DNA from: an uncultured Mailhella sp.
GTDB taxonomy: Bacteria; Desulfobacterota; Desulfovibrionia; Desulfovibrionales; Desulfovibrionaceae
NCBI RefSeq assembly: GCF_963931295.1
Contig: NZ_OZ007001.1
Coordinates: 2,373,001 to 2,437,000 of the forward strand
DNA length: 64,000 bases
Direction: 5' to 3'
This document shows positions 33,575 through 41,765 of the stretch, piece by piece. Under the pieces are notes generated by a model. It made no database searches, was not told the DNA's origin, and saw only the letters and a program-made list of their open reading frames with translations. Both the position numbers and the translations under genes were made by a program. Every line of letters starts with the position of its first letter. Within the stretch, counting starts at the first letter, position 1.

Positions 33575-35470
33575 TCAGCGCAGCACGGCCTCTTCCTTCA
33601 GCCTCCCGCTGGTGAACAGATCATGGGCGGTCTGATAGTCGGCCACGGCTGCGGCCACGAGGTCGTCGGCCCTGTCGCCTTCGATGGGAGCCCCCGGCTC
33701 GGCGGAAAACGTCCAGGCGTCGGCGGCGGGTTTTTGCAGAGGTTCCAGGGCGACCAGGGAATCCGGGGTGAGTCTGCCGAGCGCCTGATAGGTGCTTATC
33801 CAGGCCCGGCCGTTTTCCGGCTTCGTGCGGAGCACGCTGCGACCGAAGAATCCCGAGCGGTACGACCAGCCCAGAATGTCGAACAGCGTAGGTGGTATAT
33901 CGGCCTGACTGCACAGCGTGTCAATAGCTGCGGGAGCGATGCGGCCGGGGCAGTAGAAGAGCGCCGGAATGTGATAGCGGTCGGGGGGCAGATCGGTGTG
34001 CCCGGCGGCGCTGGAGGTGTGGTCGCCGGAAATGATGAACACGGTGTTGCGGAACCACGGCCGCATCGACGCCTGACGGAAGAATTCGCCGATGGCGTAG
34101 TCGGTGTAGGCCACCGCGCCCTTGCGTCCGGAGCCGGAAGGAATGCTCACCTTGCCGTCGGGATAGGTGAAGGGGCGATGGTTGGAGGTGGTGAGCACGA
34201 ACTGATAGAACGGACGATGCTGCCGGAAGCTTTCGTCGGCGTCGCGCAGGGCGGCGCGGAAAAGGTCTTCGTCGCACACGCCCCAGGCGTTGGTGAAGGT
34301 GATCTCTTCGCGGGGAATGTCGGAGCGGTCCACGATGCGGAATCCGTTGCCGGAGAAGAAGGCGTTCATGTTGTCGAAGTAGCCGAAGCCGCCGTACACG
34401 AAGGCGGTGTCGTAGCCCTTTTCGCGGAACACTGTGCCCACGGAAAAGAGTTCGTCGCAGTTCGGGCGGCGCACGATGGAGGAGCCGGGCGTGGGCGGAA
34501 GCGACAGGGTGAGCGCCTCGATTCCCCGCACGGTGCGGGTTCCCGTGGCCATGAGCCGGGTGAACCGCAGACTCTGTTCGGCGATGGCGTTGAGGTGGGG
34601 GGTGTTTTCGCCGAGCAGGTTGCTGCCCAGGCTCTCCACGACTATCTGAACGACGTTGGGCTTCCATTCGGGGCGCTGCGCGGCAACGTCCCGCCGCCAG
34701 TCGCTGCCGTCGGAAACAAAGCGCGTGCCGTCTTCCGCAAGTTCCTTGCGAAGATCGGCAAAGGCGCGCGCGTCGTCGATGACGGGGTAGAAGGCGCGGT
34801 AGTCGAGGGCGTTGTTGCGGTAGGCGGAAAAGAGCGACCACACGCCGTTCGCGGAGAGTTCCTTTTCCACCCTGTCCTGCGGGGCGAGGGGCGAGTAGAG
34901 GAACGCGGCGCAGGTCATGACGAAGCAGACGAGGAAAAGTTTGGGCGAGCGCGGCGCGGGCGTGGCGACACGGCGCCAGAACGGCAGCAGAAGCAGCGCG
35001 GAAACGATGGCGGCCGAGGCGGCAATGGCGGCGAGCAGCGGAATGAGCGGATAGGATTCCGCAATGTTCTTCACCACTTCCGTGGTGTACACGAGGTAGT
35101 CCACGGCAATGAAGTTGAAGCGGCTGGAAAATTCGTCCCAGAACAGGGTTTCGGCCATGGCTCCGAAGAGGAAGGCGCAGGAGTACAGCCAGAACACTAC
35201 GGAGGCGATGAGGCGTCCGGCGCGTCCTCCCCAGAGGCGCTTTTTCAGCAGCAGGACGATCATGAGCGGCAGGGCGAGCAGAAAATAGGGGAACAGATCG
35301 TTGACGGCTCCCCGAAAATAGATGCCCGCCGCCGTGGACCAGTCGAAGGAACTTTGCAGCGTGCGGTGCGCCATGACGAGCAGCACGGTTCTGACCGCGG
35401 CGTTGACGGCGAGCCAGAGCAGAAGCAGCAGGCCGAGAAAGCAGCCTCGGGCGTTTCTGGAACGGATCAT
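33575..35470 (-). CDS. LtaS/MdoB-like membrane phosphoglycerol (or phosphoethanolamine) transferase
   Basis: 631 aa. Five N-terminal membrane segments (within residues 10-195) are followed by a periplasmic alkaline-phosphatase-fold domain. Metal and nucleophile residues of the LtaS/MdoB family are recognisable: Glu279 (VVESLGSN), the Thr of ATGTRTVRG (about 308-315) and the GDHT motif near residue 485. Family members transfer phosphoglycerol or phosphoethanolamine from phospholipids onto glucans, teichoic acids or lipid A. Which acceptor is used here is unknown. The gene diverges from a CpxR/CpxA-like pair, and CpxR-box half-sites sit directly upstream of its likely promoter, so it is probably an envelope-stress target. 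Confidence 0.85.
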   Translation of the reverse strand: MIRSRNARGCFLGLLLLLWLAVNAAVRTVLLVMAHRTLQSSFDWSTAAGIYFRGAVNDLFPYFLLALPLMIVLLLKKRLWGGRAGRLIASVVFWLYSCAFLFGAMAETLFWDEFSSRFNFIAVDYLVYTTEVVKNIAESYPLIPLLAAIAASAAIVSALLLLPFWRRVATPAPRSPKLFLVCFVMTCAAFLYSPLAPQDRVEKELSANGVWSLFSAYRNNALDYRAFYPVIDDARAFADLRKELAEDGTRFVSDGSDWRRDVAAQRPEWKPNVVQIVVESLGSNLLGENTPHLNAIAEQSLRFTRLMATGTRTVRGIEALTLSLPPTPGSSIVRRPNCDELFSVGTVFREKGYDTAFVYGGFGYFDNMNAFFSGNGFRIVDRSDIPREEITFTNAWGVCDEDLFRAALRDADESFRQHRPFYQFVLTTSNHRPFTYPDGKVSIPSGSGRKGAVAYTDYAIGEFFRQASMRPWFRNTVFIISGDHTSSAAGHTDLPPDRYHIPALFYCPGRIAPAAIDTLCSQADIPPTLFDILGWSYRSGFFGRSVLRTKPENGRAWISTYQALGRLTPDSLVALEPLQKPAADAWTFSAEPGAPIEGDRADDLVAAAVADYQTAHDLFTSGRLKEEAVLR

Positions 35471-35502
35471 GGAAGACTCTCCTTCGGATAAGCAGTGGTC
35501 CG

Positions 35503-35566
35503 ACTATAAAGTCAAACGGCGTCGAGTACATCCGATCCGGTGTAACAAAGCGTAACGTTGCGTAAA
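35503..35566 (-). promoter_or_regulatory. Promoter of the LtaS-like gene with adjacent CpxR-type boxes
   Basis: The minus strand has a near-perfect -10 (TATAGT, 35508-35503) but a poor -35, as expected for an activated promoter. Starting 11 bp upstream of the -35 position are three head-to-tail half-sites, GTAAC (35542), GTAAC (35552) and GTAAA (35562) on the plus strand, spaced exactly 10 bp. Confidence 0.65.
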
Positions 35567-35597
35567 GTTTTTCGTCGGCGTCAATAAATTATACGCA

Positions 35598-35620
35598 ATG
35601 CGCGCGCTTGAGGCGCGCAT
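35598..35620. promoter_or_regulatory. Perfect 8-bp inverted repeat in the divergent intergenic region
   Basis: ATGCGCGC (35598-35605) and GCGCGCAT (35613-35620) with a 7-nt spacer, set in AT-rich DNA between the CpxR-type boxes. It could be an operator, or a hairpin separating the two divergent units. No T-run. Confidence 0.4.
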
Positions 35621-35652
35621 ATATTGTAAATCAGCCGTGAATTTCGGGAAAT

Positions 35653-35744
35653 GTAACGGAGTGTAACAGAAAGAAGGATGGTTTTCCGCAGACGGTGATA
35701 AAATTTTTACGTTTATTTTTTTCGGCAGTGTAACGAAGCGTAAC
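35653..35744 (+). promoter_or_regulatory. Two further CpxR-type boxes upstream of the two-component genes
   Basis: GTAAC-GGAGT-GTAAC at 35653-35667 and GTAAC-GAAGC-GTAAC at 35730-35744. Both have the GTAAM-N5-GTAAM layout known for CpxR. They lie 138-229 bp upstream of the response-regulator ATG, suggesting autoregulation. Confidence 0.7.
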
Positions 35745-35881
35745 AGAACGGCTTCCCTCGTTGCCGTTGTGCCGCATGGAATGGTACAGAAAAGGCTGAG
35801 GAACGGAAGGCGCGGCCGTCCGTTTTTCGGTCGGTCCGGACCGGCGTCCGGAGGGCCGTTTCATGCAGGTTGGGGGAAATC

Positions 35882-36574
35882 ATGATTCAACTGCTCATTA
35901 TTGATGACGACAAGGAACTCTGTCATCTGCTCGAAGATTATTTTCAGCCGGAAGACATTGCCTGCCGCTTCGCCTACGACGGCAGGGCGGGCCTCTCTTC
36001 CATGCGGGAGTCCAGGCCCGATCTGGTCATTCTCGACGTCATGCTTCCAGAGCGCAACGGCTTTGAGGTGCTGCGCGCCATGCGCCGGGATCCGAAGCTG
36101 GTGAAGCTGCCGGTCATCATGCTCACGGCCCGCGGCGACGCCGGCGACATGGTGCGGGGGCTTGATCTCGGCGCGGACGATTATCTGCCCAAGCCCTTCA
36201 ATCCGCGCGAGCTTCTTTCCCGCATCCGTGCGGTGCTGCGCCGCTCCCGGCCGGAGCCCGGCGAAGGCGGCGGCGATCTGCGCCTCGACGACGGCGCCAT
36301 GAAGGCATGGAAGGGCGACGAAGAGGTGTCGCTGAGCGGTCAGGAATACCGCGTGCTGCGGGCGCTGCTCGCCTCGCCCGGCAAGGTTGTTTCGCGCGAC
36401 GAGCTGAGCCGTTCGGTGTTCGGGCGCGACGCCATGCCCATGGAGCGCGGCCTCGACATGCAGATAAGCCGCGTGCGCCGCAAGCTCGGGCCGTATCCCG
36501 ACGGATCGGAGCGCATACGCAGCATTCGCGGCGCAGGCTACATGTACGTTATTCACAAGGAAGACAGAACATGA
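35882..36574 (+). CDS. CpxR-like response regulator (OmpR/PhoB family)
   Basis: 230 aa. Receiver domain with Asp8-Asp10, phosphoacceptor Asp52 (LVILDVMLP), Thr82 and Lys104, then a winged-helix DNA-binding domain from about residue 130. The stretch VIMLTARGD...GLDLGADDYLPKPFNPREL, and ERGLDMQISRVRRKL in the output domain, follow E. coli CpxR closely. The ATG at 35882 has GGGGGA upstream. Several CpxR-type GTAAC-N5-GTAAC boxes lie in front of it. The kinase gene overlaps by four bases (ATGA). Confidence 0.92.
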   Translation: MIQLLIIDDDKELCHLLEDYFQPEDIACRFAYDGRAGLSSMRESRPDLVILDVMLPERNGFEVLRAMRRDPKLVKLPVIMLTARGDAGDMVRGLDLGADDYLPKPFNPRELLSRIRAVLRRSRPEPGEGGGDLRLDDGAMKAWKGDEEVSLSGQEYRVLRALLASPGKVVSRDELSRSVFGRDAMPMERGLDMQISRVRRKLGPYPDGSERIRSIRGAGYMYVIHKEDRT

Positions 36575-37647
36575 ACATTCGTCGCGGCCGACTTGCCGAT
36601 TTCTGGACCTCGCAGCCTCTGTTCCGCAAAATTTATGTGTACGGCATACTGTTCATAGGTTCGTTCGCCATGCTCGGCGAGTTCGGCGAGTATCTGGCCG
36701 GCGACATGCTTCAGAGCGACGGGCAGGATTTTTCCTCCACGCAGGAAGTGATTCTCTGGGTGGTGTTCACGTTCATCGTGGCGGCGCTCGAAGCCTATGT
36801 GCTCATCAGCTTTCTCAAGCGCGTCATCGGGCATTTCACGTCGGTGATTCATCGGCTGGCGGCCGGCGATCAGTCGGCGCGCATCGGGCCGGAAATGGCG
36901 TCGAGAAACGACGAGCTCGGTCTGCTCGCCCGGGCGTTCAACACCATGGCCGAGCAGCGCGCGCAGGAAAGCGCCCGGGAAAAGGAACTGCTCGCCGCGG
37001 TGTCGCACGAGCTGCGTTCGCCGCTGACGCGCCTTTCGGTCTCCGTGGAGCTTCTGCGGCGCGAGAACGTGCCTTCGGAGTTTCTGGACAGGCTCAGTCT
37101 GGAGACGGAACGCATGGAGGCGCTCATCGGCAGCATTCTGGAATACTCCCGCATGGAGGCGGGCGTGCAGAGCTTCGGGAAGCTGGACATGGCGGCGCTC
37201 GTGCGCGACGTGGCGGACGACGTGCGCTTTGAAGGCAGCGTGCGCGGCTGCGAGGTGGAGGAGCATCTGCCGGAGAGCCTGCATTTGTACGGCAACGGCG
37301 AGATGCTGCGTCACGCCGTGGAAAACGTGCTGCGCAACGCGCTGCGCTACACGCCGGACGACGGGCGGATCGTCGTTTCCCTGAGAGCGGAGCACGGCGT
37401 CTGCCGTCTTTGCGTGGCGGACAGGGGGCCGGGCGTGCCGGAAAGCGCGCTGGATCAGATATTTCGTCCGTTCTTCCGCGTGGACGCCTCGCGTCAGCGG
37501 GCGAGCGGGGGCGCGGGCATGGGGCTTTCCATTTCCGAGAGCGCGGTGCGCGCGCATCATGGCCGCATATGGGCGGAAAACAGAAGCGGAGGCGGCCTGA
37601 CCGTCACCATGGAACTGCCGCTTGAGCGGCCGCAGGAAACGGTATGA
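36571..37647 (+). CDS. CpxA-like sensor histidine kinase with very short periplasmic loop
   Basis: 358 aa. Two membrane segments (about 20-38 and 60-82) leave only some 20 residues in the periplasm, against well over 100 in CpxA. HAMP domain about 83-135; phospho-accepting His146 in AAVSHELRSPLTRL; ATP-binding N box NVLRNALRYTP and G boxes DRGPGVP and GAGMGLSIS. The ATG at 36571 overlaps the regulator's stop codon. With such a small loop it more likely senses membrane state or small partners than a CpxP-type protein; this is inference. Confidence 0.92.
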   Translation: MNIRRGRLADFWTSQPLFRKIYVYGILFIGSFAMLGEFGEYLAGDMLQSDGQDFSSTQEVILWVVFTFIVAALEAYVLISFLKRVIGHFTSVIHRLAAGDQSARIGPEMASRNDELGLLARAFNTMAEQRAQESAREKELLAAVSHELRSPLTRLSVSVELLRRENVPSEFLDRLSLETERMEALIGSILEYSRMEAGVQSFGKLDMAALVRDVADDVRFEGSVRGCEVEEHLPESLHLYGNGEMLRHAVENVLRNALRYTPDDGRIVVSLRAEHGVCRLCVADRGPGVPESALDQIFRPFFRVDASRQRASGGAGMGLSISESAVRAHHGRIWAENRSGGGLTVTMELPLERPQETV

Positions 37648-38360
37648 CACGCAGACAGGCGCTGTGGCAGAGCGCGGCGTGTCTCGCGCTTCTTGCGGCA
37701 ACGGTGCTCTTGGAAAGCCGCACCGACCTCGACATGACGATTCAGCGTCTCTGGTACGACGCGGCACACGGCTCGTGGCTCATCGACGCCGAAACGCACC
37801 GGGCGTGGCGATGGCTGTTTTACGACGGCATGAAGCGGACGGTGGCGCTGATCGGCGTGTGTTCCACGGCGCTTTTCTGCGCGGGCTTTGTCTGCGGCCG
37901 CCGGGCGTGGATGCGCGTCGGTCTGCTGATGGCGCTCTCGTGCGCGGCCACGCCGCTGCTCGTGTCCGCGCTCAAGGCCGTGACCGGCATGTATTGTCCA
38001 CGACAGCTTGAGGAGTTCGGCGGGCATGCGGTGTATCGGCGTCTGTTGTCGATGTTTTCCGGCCCTGCCGGCGGCAGGTGCTTTCCCGGCGGGCACGCAT
38101 CCGGGGGCTTTGCCCTCACGATGGCGTTTTTCTGCTGCTCCGGCCGCGGCGCTCGGGCGGCGGCGCTGGTGCTGACATTGGGCGTCGGCTGGACCATGGG
38201 GCTTTATCAGATGCTGCGCGGGGAGCATTTTCTCTCCCACACCGTCGTGAGCATGCTGCTGGCCTGGCAGATGAATATTCTGCTGGTGCTTTTTGTGGAC
38301 GGGGCGCTTTTGCCGGCGCTGGCGCGGCGGGCGGCAGGGCGAAGACGCGGGAGCTCTTGA
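37644..38360 (+). CDS. Membrane PAP2-family phosphatase
   Basis: 238 aa with about five or six membrane segments. Phosphatase motifs of the subfamily are seen: KAVTGMYCPRQL (motif 1), CFPGGHASGG (motif 2, catalytic-site His) and LRGEHFLSHT (motif 3). Relatives act on lipid A phosphates, undecaprenyl pyrophosphate or phosphatidylglycerophosphate. Its ATG overlaps the kinase stop codon (ATGA), so it is the third gene of the two-component operon. An envelope-lipid target, for instance lipid A, is therefore plausible but not shown. Confidence 0.85.
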   Translation: MTRRQALWQSAACLALLAATVLLESRTDLDMTIQRLWYDAAHGSWLIDAETHRAWRWLFYDGMKRTVALIGVCSTALFCAGFVCGRRAWMRVGLLMALSCAATPLLVSALKAVTGMYCPRQLEEFGGHAVYRRLLSMFSGPAGGRCFPGGHASGGFALTMAFFCCSGRGARAAALVLTLGVGWTMGLYQMLRGEHFLSHTVVSMLLAWQMNILLVLFVDGALLPALARRAAGRRRGSS

Positions 38361-38439
38361 AAGAGCGGGCGCGGTCGGCTAGGCTGAGGGAAGCGCCGTC
38401 GTCCTTTGCCCGGCGTTTTTTGCAACATCAGGAGCTGTC

Positions 38440-39186
38440 ATGAAAAAGGTGACCCTTGTTTATTTTTCTCCCACCGGCAATACCAGAAAGAGTGTTGAAG
38501 CCATGGCCGCGGCGCTCGGCGGCGCGGCGGAGGTGCTGGACGTGACCACGCAGCCTGCGCCGACGCGTCGTTTCGGTCGCGACGAGGTGGTGATCATGGG
38601 CGCGCCCGTGTACGCGGGGCGCATTCCCGCGGTGGCGCGGGAGCGGCTGGCGGGGCTGAGCGCCGACGGCGCAACCTGCCTTGTGGTGGTGACCTACGGC
38701 AACAGGCACTACGACGACGCGCTGCTTGAGCTGGCGGATCTGGCCGCGGCGCAGGGCTTTGCCGTGGCTGGCGGGGCCGCGCTGGTCGGACGCCACACCT
38801 TTGGCGAGATTCAGACGGAGCGGCCCGACGCGGCCGATCTTGCCGCAGACGCGGCGTTTGCCGTGCGCGCGCTTTCGCGCGGCGGGAACGCTCCGGCTCC
38901 GGCCATTCCCGGAAACCGGCCCTACCGTGAGGGCGGCAGCGGCGGCAAGTTCCGTCCGCTCACGTCCGACGCGTGCGTGCGCTGCGGGTTGTGCGTGAAG
39001 GAATGCCCGGTTCACGCCATTGCCGACGACTGCGTCACCATTGCCGATACCTGCCTTTCCTGCTTCCGCTGCATCCGCCGCTGCCCGAAGGGCGCAAAGA
39101 ACATGGATACCGAAGCCTACCGTTCCTTTGCCGCGGCCTTCAGCGAAAAGCTGAAGAACCGGCGGGAAAACGAATACTACTGCTAA
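38440..39186 (+). CDS. EFR1-type flavodoxin-ferredoxin fusion
   Basis: 248 aa. A flavodoxin-like domain (residues 1 to about 165; FMN phosphate loop SPTGNTRKS at 10-18) is joined to a bacterial-type 2[4Fe-4S] ferredoxin (about 180-230; CVRCGLCVKECP and CLSCFRCIRRCP). It should be a cytoplasmic electron carrier. AGGAG precedes the ATG. It lies 79 bp after the PAP2 gene and may be co-transcribed; the functional connection is unclear. Partners are unknown. Confidence 0.88.
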   Translation: MKKVTLVYFSPTGNTRKSVEAMAAALGGAAEVLDVTTQPAPTRRFGRDEVVIMGAPVYAGRIPAVARERLAGLSADGATCLVVVTYGNRHYDDALLELADLAAAQGFAVAGGAALVGRHTFGEIQTERPDAADLAADAAFAVRALSRGGNAPAPAIPGNRPYREGGSGGKFRPLTSDACVRCGLCVKECPVHAIADDCVTIADTCLSCFRCIRRCPKGAKNMDTEAYRSFAAAFSEKLKNRRENEYYC

Positions 39187-39224
39187 TGCCGCTTTTTGAA
39201 GCGCTTCGGCGCGACGCCGATGAA

Positions 39225-39252
39225 AAAAGCCCCCGAAAGGGGGCTTTTCTTT
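39225..39252 (+). terminator. Intrinsic terminator after the flavodoxin-ferredoxin gene
   Basis: AAAAGCCCCC-GAAA-GGGGGCTTTT, a perfect 10-bp stem with a GAAA tetraloop, followed by CTTTT. The A-run on the other side allows some function for the converging strand too. The following gap (39253-39496) shows nothing else. Confidence 0.92.
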
Positions 39253-39496
39253 TGGCTGAGAAGGTGGGCGAGTGTTGCCGGGGAGCCCTGTTTCGCGCGA
39301 CGTTGTTGTGCGCCCCTCTTTGCGCGGTGCGTGGAGGCAACGAGGGGGCCGTCGAGGGGCAAGGCACGCCGCAAGGGGGCGTGTTTTCGCGGTACGCCGG
39401 GAGGGGGCGTGTTGCGAGACTCGCCGAGAGTTTGGCGAGAAGGGGAACCGTTGCGCCGGTCGTCAGTTCCCCGGGGGCGGGGCGTTTCGGCGCGGG

Positions 39497-41026
39497 CTAC
39501 TTTTTGTCCACGATGAAGAGCTGCATGTACTGGTTGCGGCTGGTCTGCACGAGCAGACGTTCCTCCACGTTGAGCTGCCCCTGTTCGATGACGGCAGGGG
39601 GCGTCGTGTCGGTGTCGAGCAGCAGAAAGCGCGATTCCGGCACGTCGCCGAGCGAGACGATTCTGGTGGTGTCCCGGCCGATTTCCCACTCTTCCGTAGG
39701 ACTGAAGTTGTCGAAGGAGTAGCAGAGCAGGCCGTTCAGGCGCGGCAGCGTGCGCAGCTCTTCCAGCGAGCATGTGGGCGCGACCTTCTGCACCACGGGG
39801 CGAGTCGAGCCCATGCGGAATCCGGCCAGCGCCACGAGCAGCACCATGACGCAGGTCACGGGCACGATGAAGCGCGGGAACTTGAGCCCGGCCGCGCCGA
39901 GGAGAAGGCAGAGCAGCGCGAACAGGGAGGCGTAGAGCGCAAAGTCGCGGTGACTCCAGGCGATGAACAGGCAGATGCCCGCAGCCGCGAGCGCGCCGAG
40001 GCCGAGGTGAACGGTGATGATGCGTTTTTCCAGAAGGGAGAGGGTGTTTTCCTGGAGGCCCTTCACCCAGTGCCGGAGCACCTGCGCCGTGAGCAGCGCC
40101 AGCGGCACCATGGCGGGCATGAGATAGCGTTCCTTCTTTTCGGGCACGAGGGAGAGCAGCAGCAGGGAGAGCAGGAACCAGCAGAGCAGGAATTTGATTT
40201 CGTATTTTCTGCCGTCTTCCTTGTTCAGCCAGCGGCTGCCGAGTCCGGCGAGGCAGGGCAGGGCCCAGGCTCCCGCGAATCCGGGGAAGGAAAGATAGAA
40301 GAAGAACGAGGCCGTGTGCATGGTGCTCCAGGCGCTCACTTCGCCCTGCGCCACGGTGGCGGCCACGCGGGGCACGGCGAGGTACACGTAGAGATACCAG
40401 AGCGAACCGAGCAGGCAGCCGCCGAGAAGAATGACGGCCAGGCGCTTCCAGGGCAGCGAGCGCTGGAAGGCGAAAAGCGTGACGAGGAAGGGCAGCAGCA
40501 TGGTGTAGAGCTGCACGGGTCCCTTGCTGAGCACCGAGGCGGCCATGAGCAGCACGCCGGCGATGAGCCAGCCGCGTTCTTTCCGCACCAGTCCCACGAG
40601 CGCGCCGGTCATGAACACCACGGAGTAGATGTCCCAGGAATTGGTGGTGCCGAGCTTGAGCGTGAGCAGCATGGTGGAAACGACGAGCCCCGCGTAGAAG
40701 GCGGTTTTGTCGTCCTTGAAGAGGGTGCGGTGCAGATCGAAGCAGAACACGCCGAGCAGCGCGGTCACGAGAATGACGGGCAGATGCAGGGCGAACATGG
40801 AGGGATGCGCGTCGAACAGGAAGACGGGCGCGGTGAGCCACACGGGCAGCGGCGGCTTGTTGAGGCGGATTTCGGTGAACAGGTGGGGAATGAGCCAGTC
40901 GCCGTCGAGCGCCATGGACTGCGCGGAAATGAGATTGCGCGCCTCCATGATGCCGGTGCCGAACACGTAAACGAGCGGCAGAAGGACGAACAGGGAAAAG
41001 ACGTAGAGAACGATGCGTTGTTTCAT
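39497..41026 (-). CDS. ArnT-like (GT39/GT83) membrane glycosyltransferase
   Basis: 509 aa with about 11-12 membrane segments. The N-terminal loop has the ArnT/PMT pattern: GIMEARNLISAQSMALDGDW, then LNKPPLPVWL (about residues 25-64), which binds the polyprenyl-phosphate sugar donor. Such enzymes move a sugar from undecaprenyl phosphate onto lipid A or core in the periplasm (ArnT with aminoarabinose, RgtA-D with galacturonic acid). The neighbours make UDP-glucuronate/galacturonate but no aminoarabinose genes are present, so a uronic acid is the more likely sugar. It is last in a five-gene unit, 22 bp after the LAB_N gene. Confidence 0.88.
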   Translation of the reverse strand: MKQRIVLYVFSLFVLLPLVYVFGTGIMEARNLISAQSMALDGDWLIPHLFTEIRLNKPPLPVWLTAPVFLFDAHPSMFALHLPVILVTALLGVFCFDLHRTLFKDDKTAFYAGLVVSTMLLTLKLGTTNSWDIYSVVFMTGALVGLVRKERGWLIAGVLLMAASVLSKGPVQLYTMLLPFLVTLFAFQRSLPWKRLAVILLGGCLLGSLWYLYVYLAVPRVAATVAQGEVSAWSTMHTASFFFYLSFPGFAGAWALPCLAGLGSRWLNKEDGRKYEIKFLLCWFLLSLLLLSLVPEKKERYLMPAMVPLALLTAQVLRHWVKGLQENTLSLLEKRIITVHLGLGALAAAGICLFIAWSHRDFALYASLFALLCLLLGAAGLKFPRFIVPVTCVMVLLVALAGFRMGSTRPVVQKVAPTCSLEELRTLPRLNGLLCYSFDNFSPTEEWEIGRDTTRIVSLGDVPESRFLLLDTDTTPPAVIEQGQLNVEERLLVQTSRNQYMQLFIVDKK

Positions 41027-41048
41027 GGGGAGGCCTTTGTCGGGGGCG

Positions 41049-41693
41049 TCAGGAACGTTCGGAAGAAGAGCGCGCGCTTTTCAGACCGATCACGATGTTT
41101 CGCACGTAGGCCGCGAGTCCCAGGGCCTGTCCGAGAATGAGCACGATGTCGAGCCTGAGCACGCCGTAGAGACAGATGAGCACGGAACCGGTGAGGCTGA
41201 TGCCCCAGAAACCCATGGGCAGCACGGAAACGTGATGCCTCGAGGAATACCACCACTGGTACACGAAGCGCAGCGTGAAAAGGGCCTGACTTATGCAGCC
41301 GAAGACGAGCAGCGGCAGGGGAATGTCGGGGTTCTTGAACAGCGTCTGCGCGATGTTGGCGCCGCCGAGAGCCAGACTGACCGCGGCGGCGGGCGGAGTG
41401 AGGAGCAGCACGAGGCGCAGCGGCAGGAGGCATTTTTGCCATATGCCGTTGGCCTTGAGGTTCCAGAGATAGATGTAGTAGGAGATGAACTGCCCGAGAA
41501 TGATGGCGAAATCGTTTCTGAGCCATCCGTAGAGCATGAGCAGGTAGGCCCCGCAGATGCTGAACACCCAGAACAGCGAGGGGGAGATGATTTTTTTCGC
41601 CCGTTCGGTTTTTATCCACTGGTGGAGCATGCGCAGGGAAAAGAAGCCCTGAGCGAGCAGCCCCACGCCGGTGACGAGCAGATATTCCTTCAT
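41049..41693 (-). CDS. Double LAB_N-domain membrane protein
   Basis: 214 aa. It consists of two copies of the LAB_N domain found ahead of lipid-A-disaccharide synthase in some bacteria: FSLRMLHQWIKTER...GAYLLMLYGWLRNDFAIILGQ (about 18-70) and FTLRFVYQWWYSSR...GSVLICLYGVLRLDIVLILGQ (about 140-195). Each has about three membrane helices. No LpxB catalytic domain follows. Such proteins often accompany ArnT-like and GT2 genes, so it may be a flippase or adaptor for the polyprenyl-linked sugar; this is inference. Confidence 0.85.
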   Translation of the reverse strand: MKEYLLVTGVGLLAQGFFSLRMLHQWIKTERAKKIISPSLFWVFSICGAYLLMLYGWLRNDFAIILGQFISYYIYLWNLKANGIWQKCLLPLRLVLLLTPPAAAVSLALGGANIAQTLFKNPDIPLPLLVFGCISQALFTLRFVYQWWYSSRHHVSVLPMGFWGISLTGSVLICLYGVLRLDIVLILGQALGLAAYVRNIVIGLKSARSSSERS

Positions 41694-41765
41694 GATGATT
41701 CCTTGCGCGGCCCCGGCAGACGTTGCAGCGGCGGGGCGTTCCGGAACGCGGCGCGTTTCGGCGGT

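Noticed and set aside
37644..38360. PAP2 motif 3 seemed to lack the final Asp (HFLSH instead of HFLSD)
   Set aside because: The RGxHFxSH form together with a CP-type motif 1 is a recognised variant of the superfamily, so it is not evidence of inactivity.
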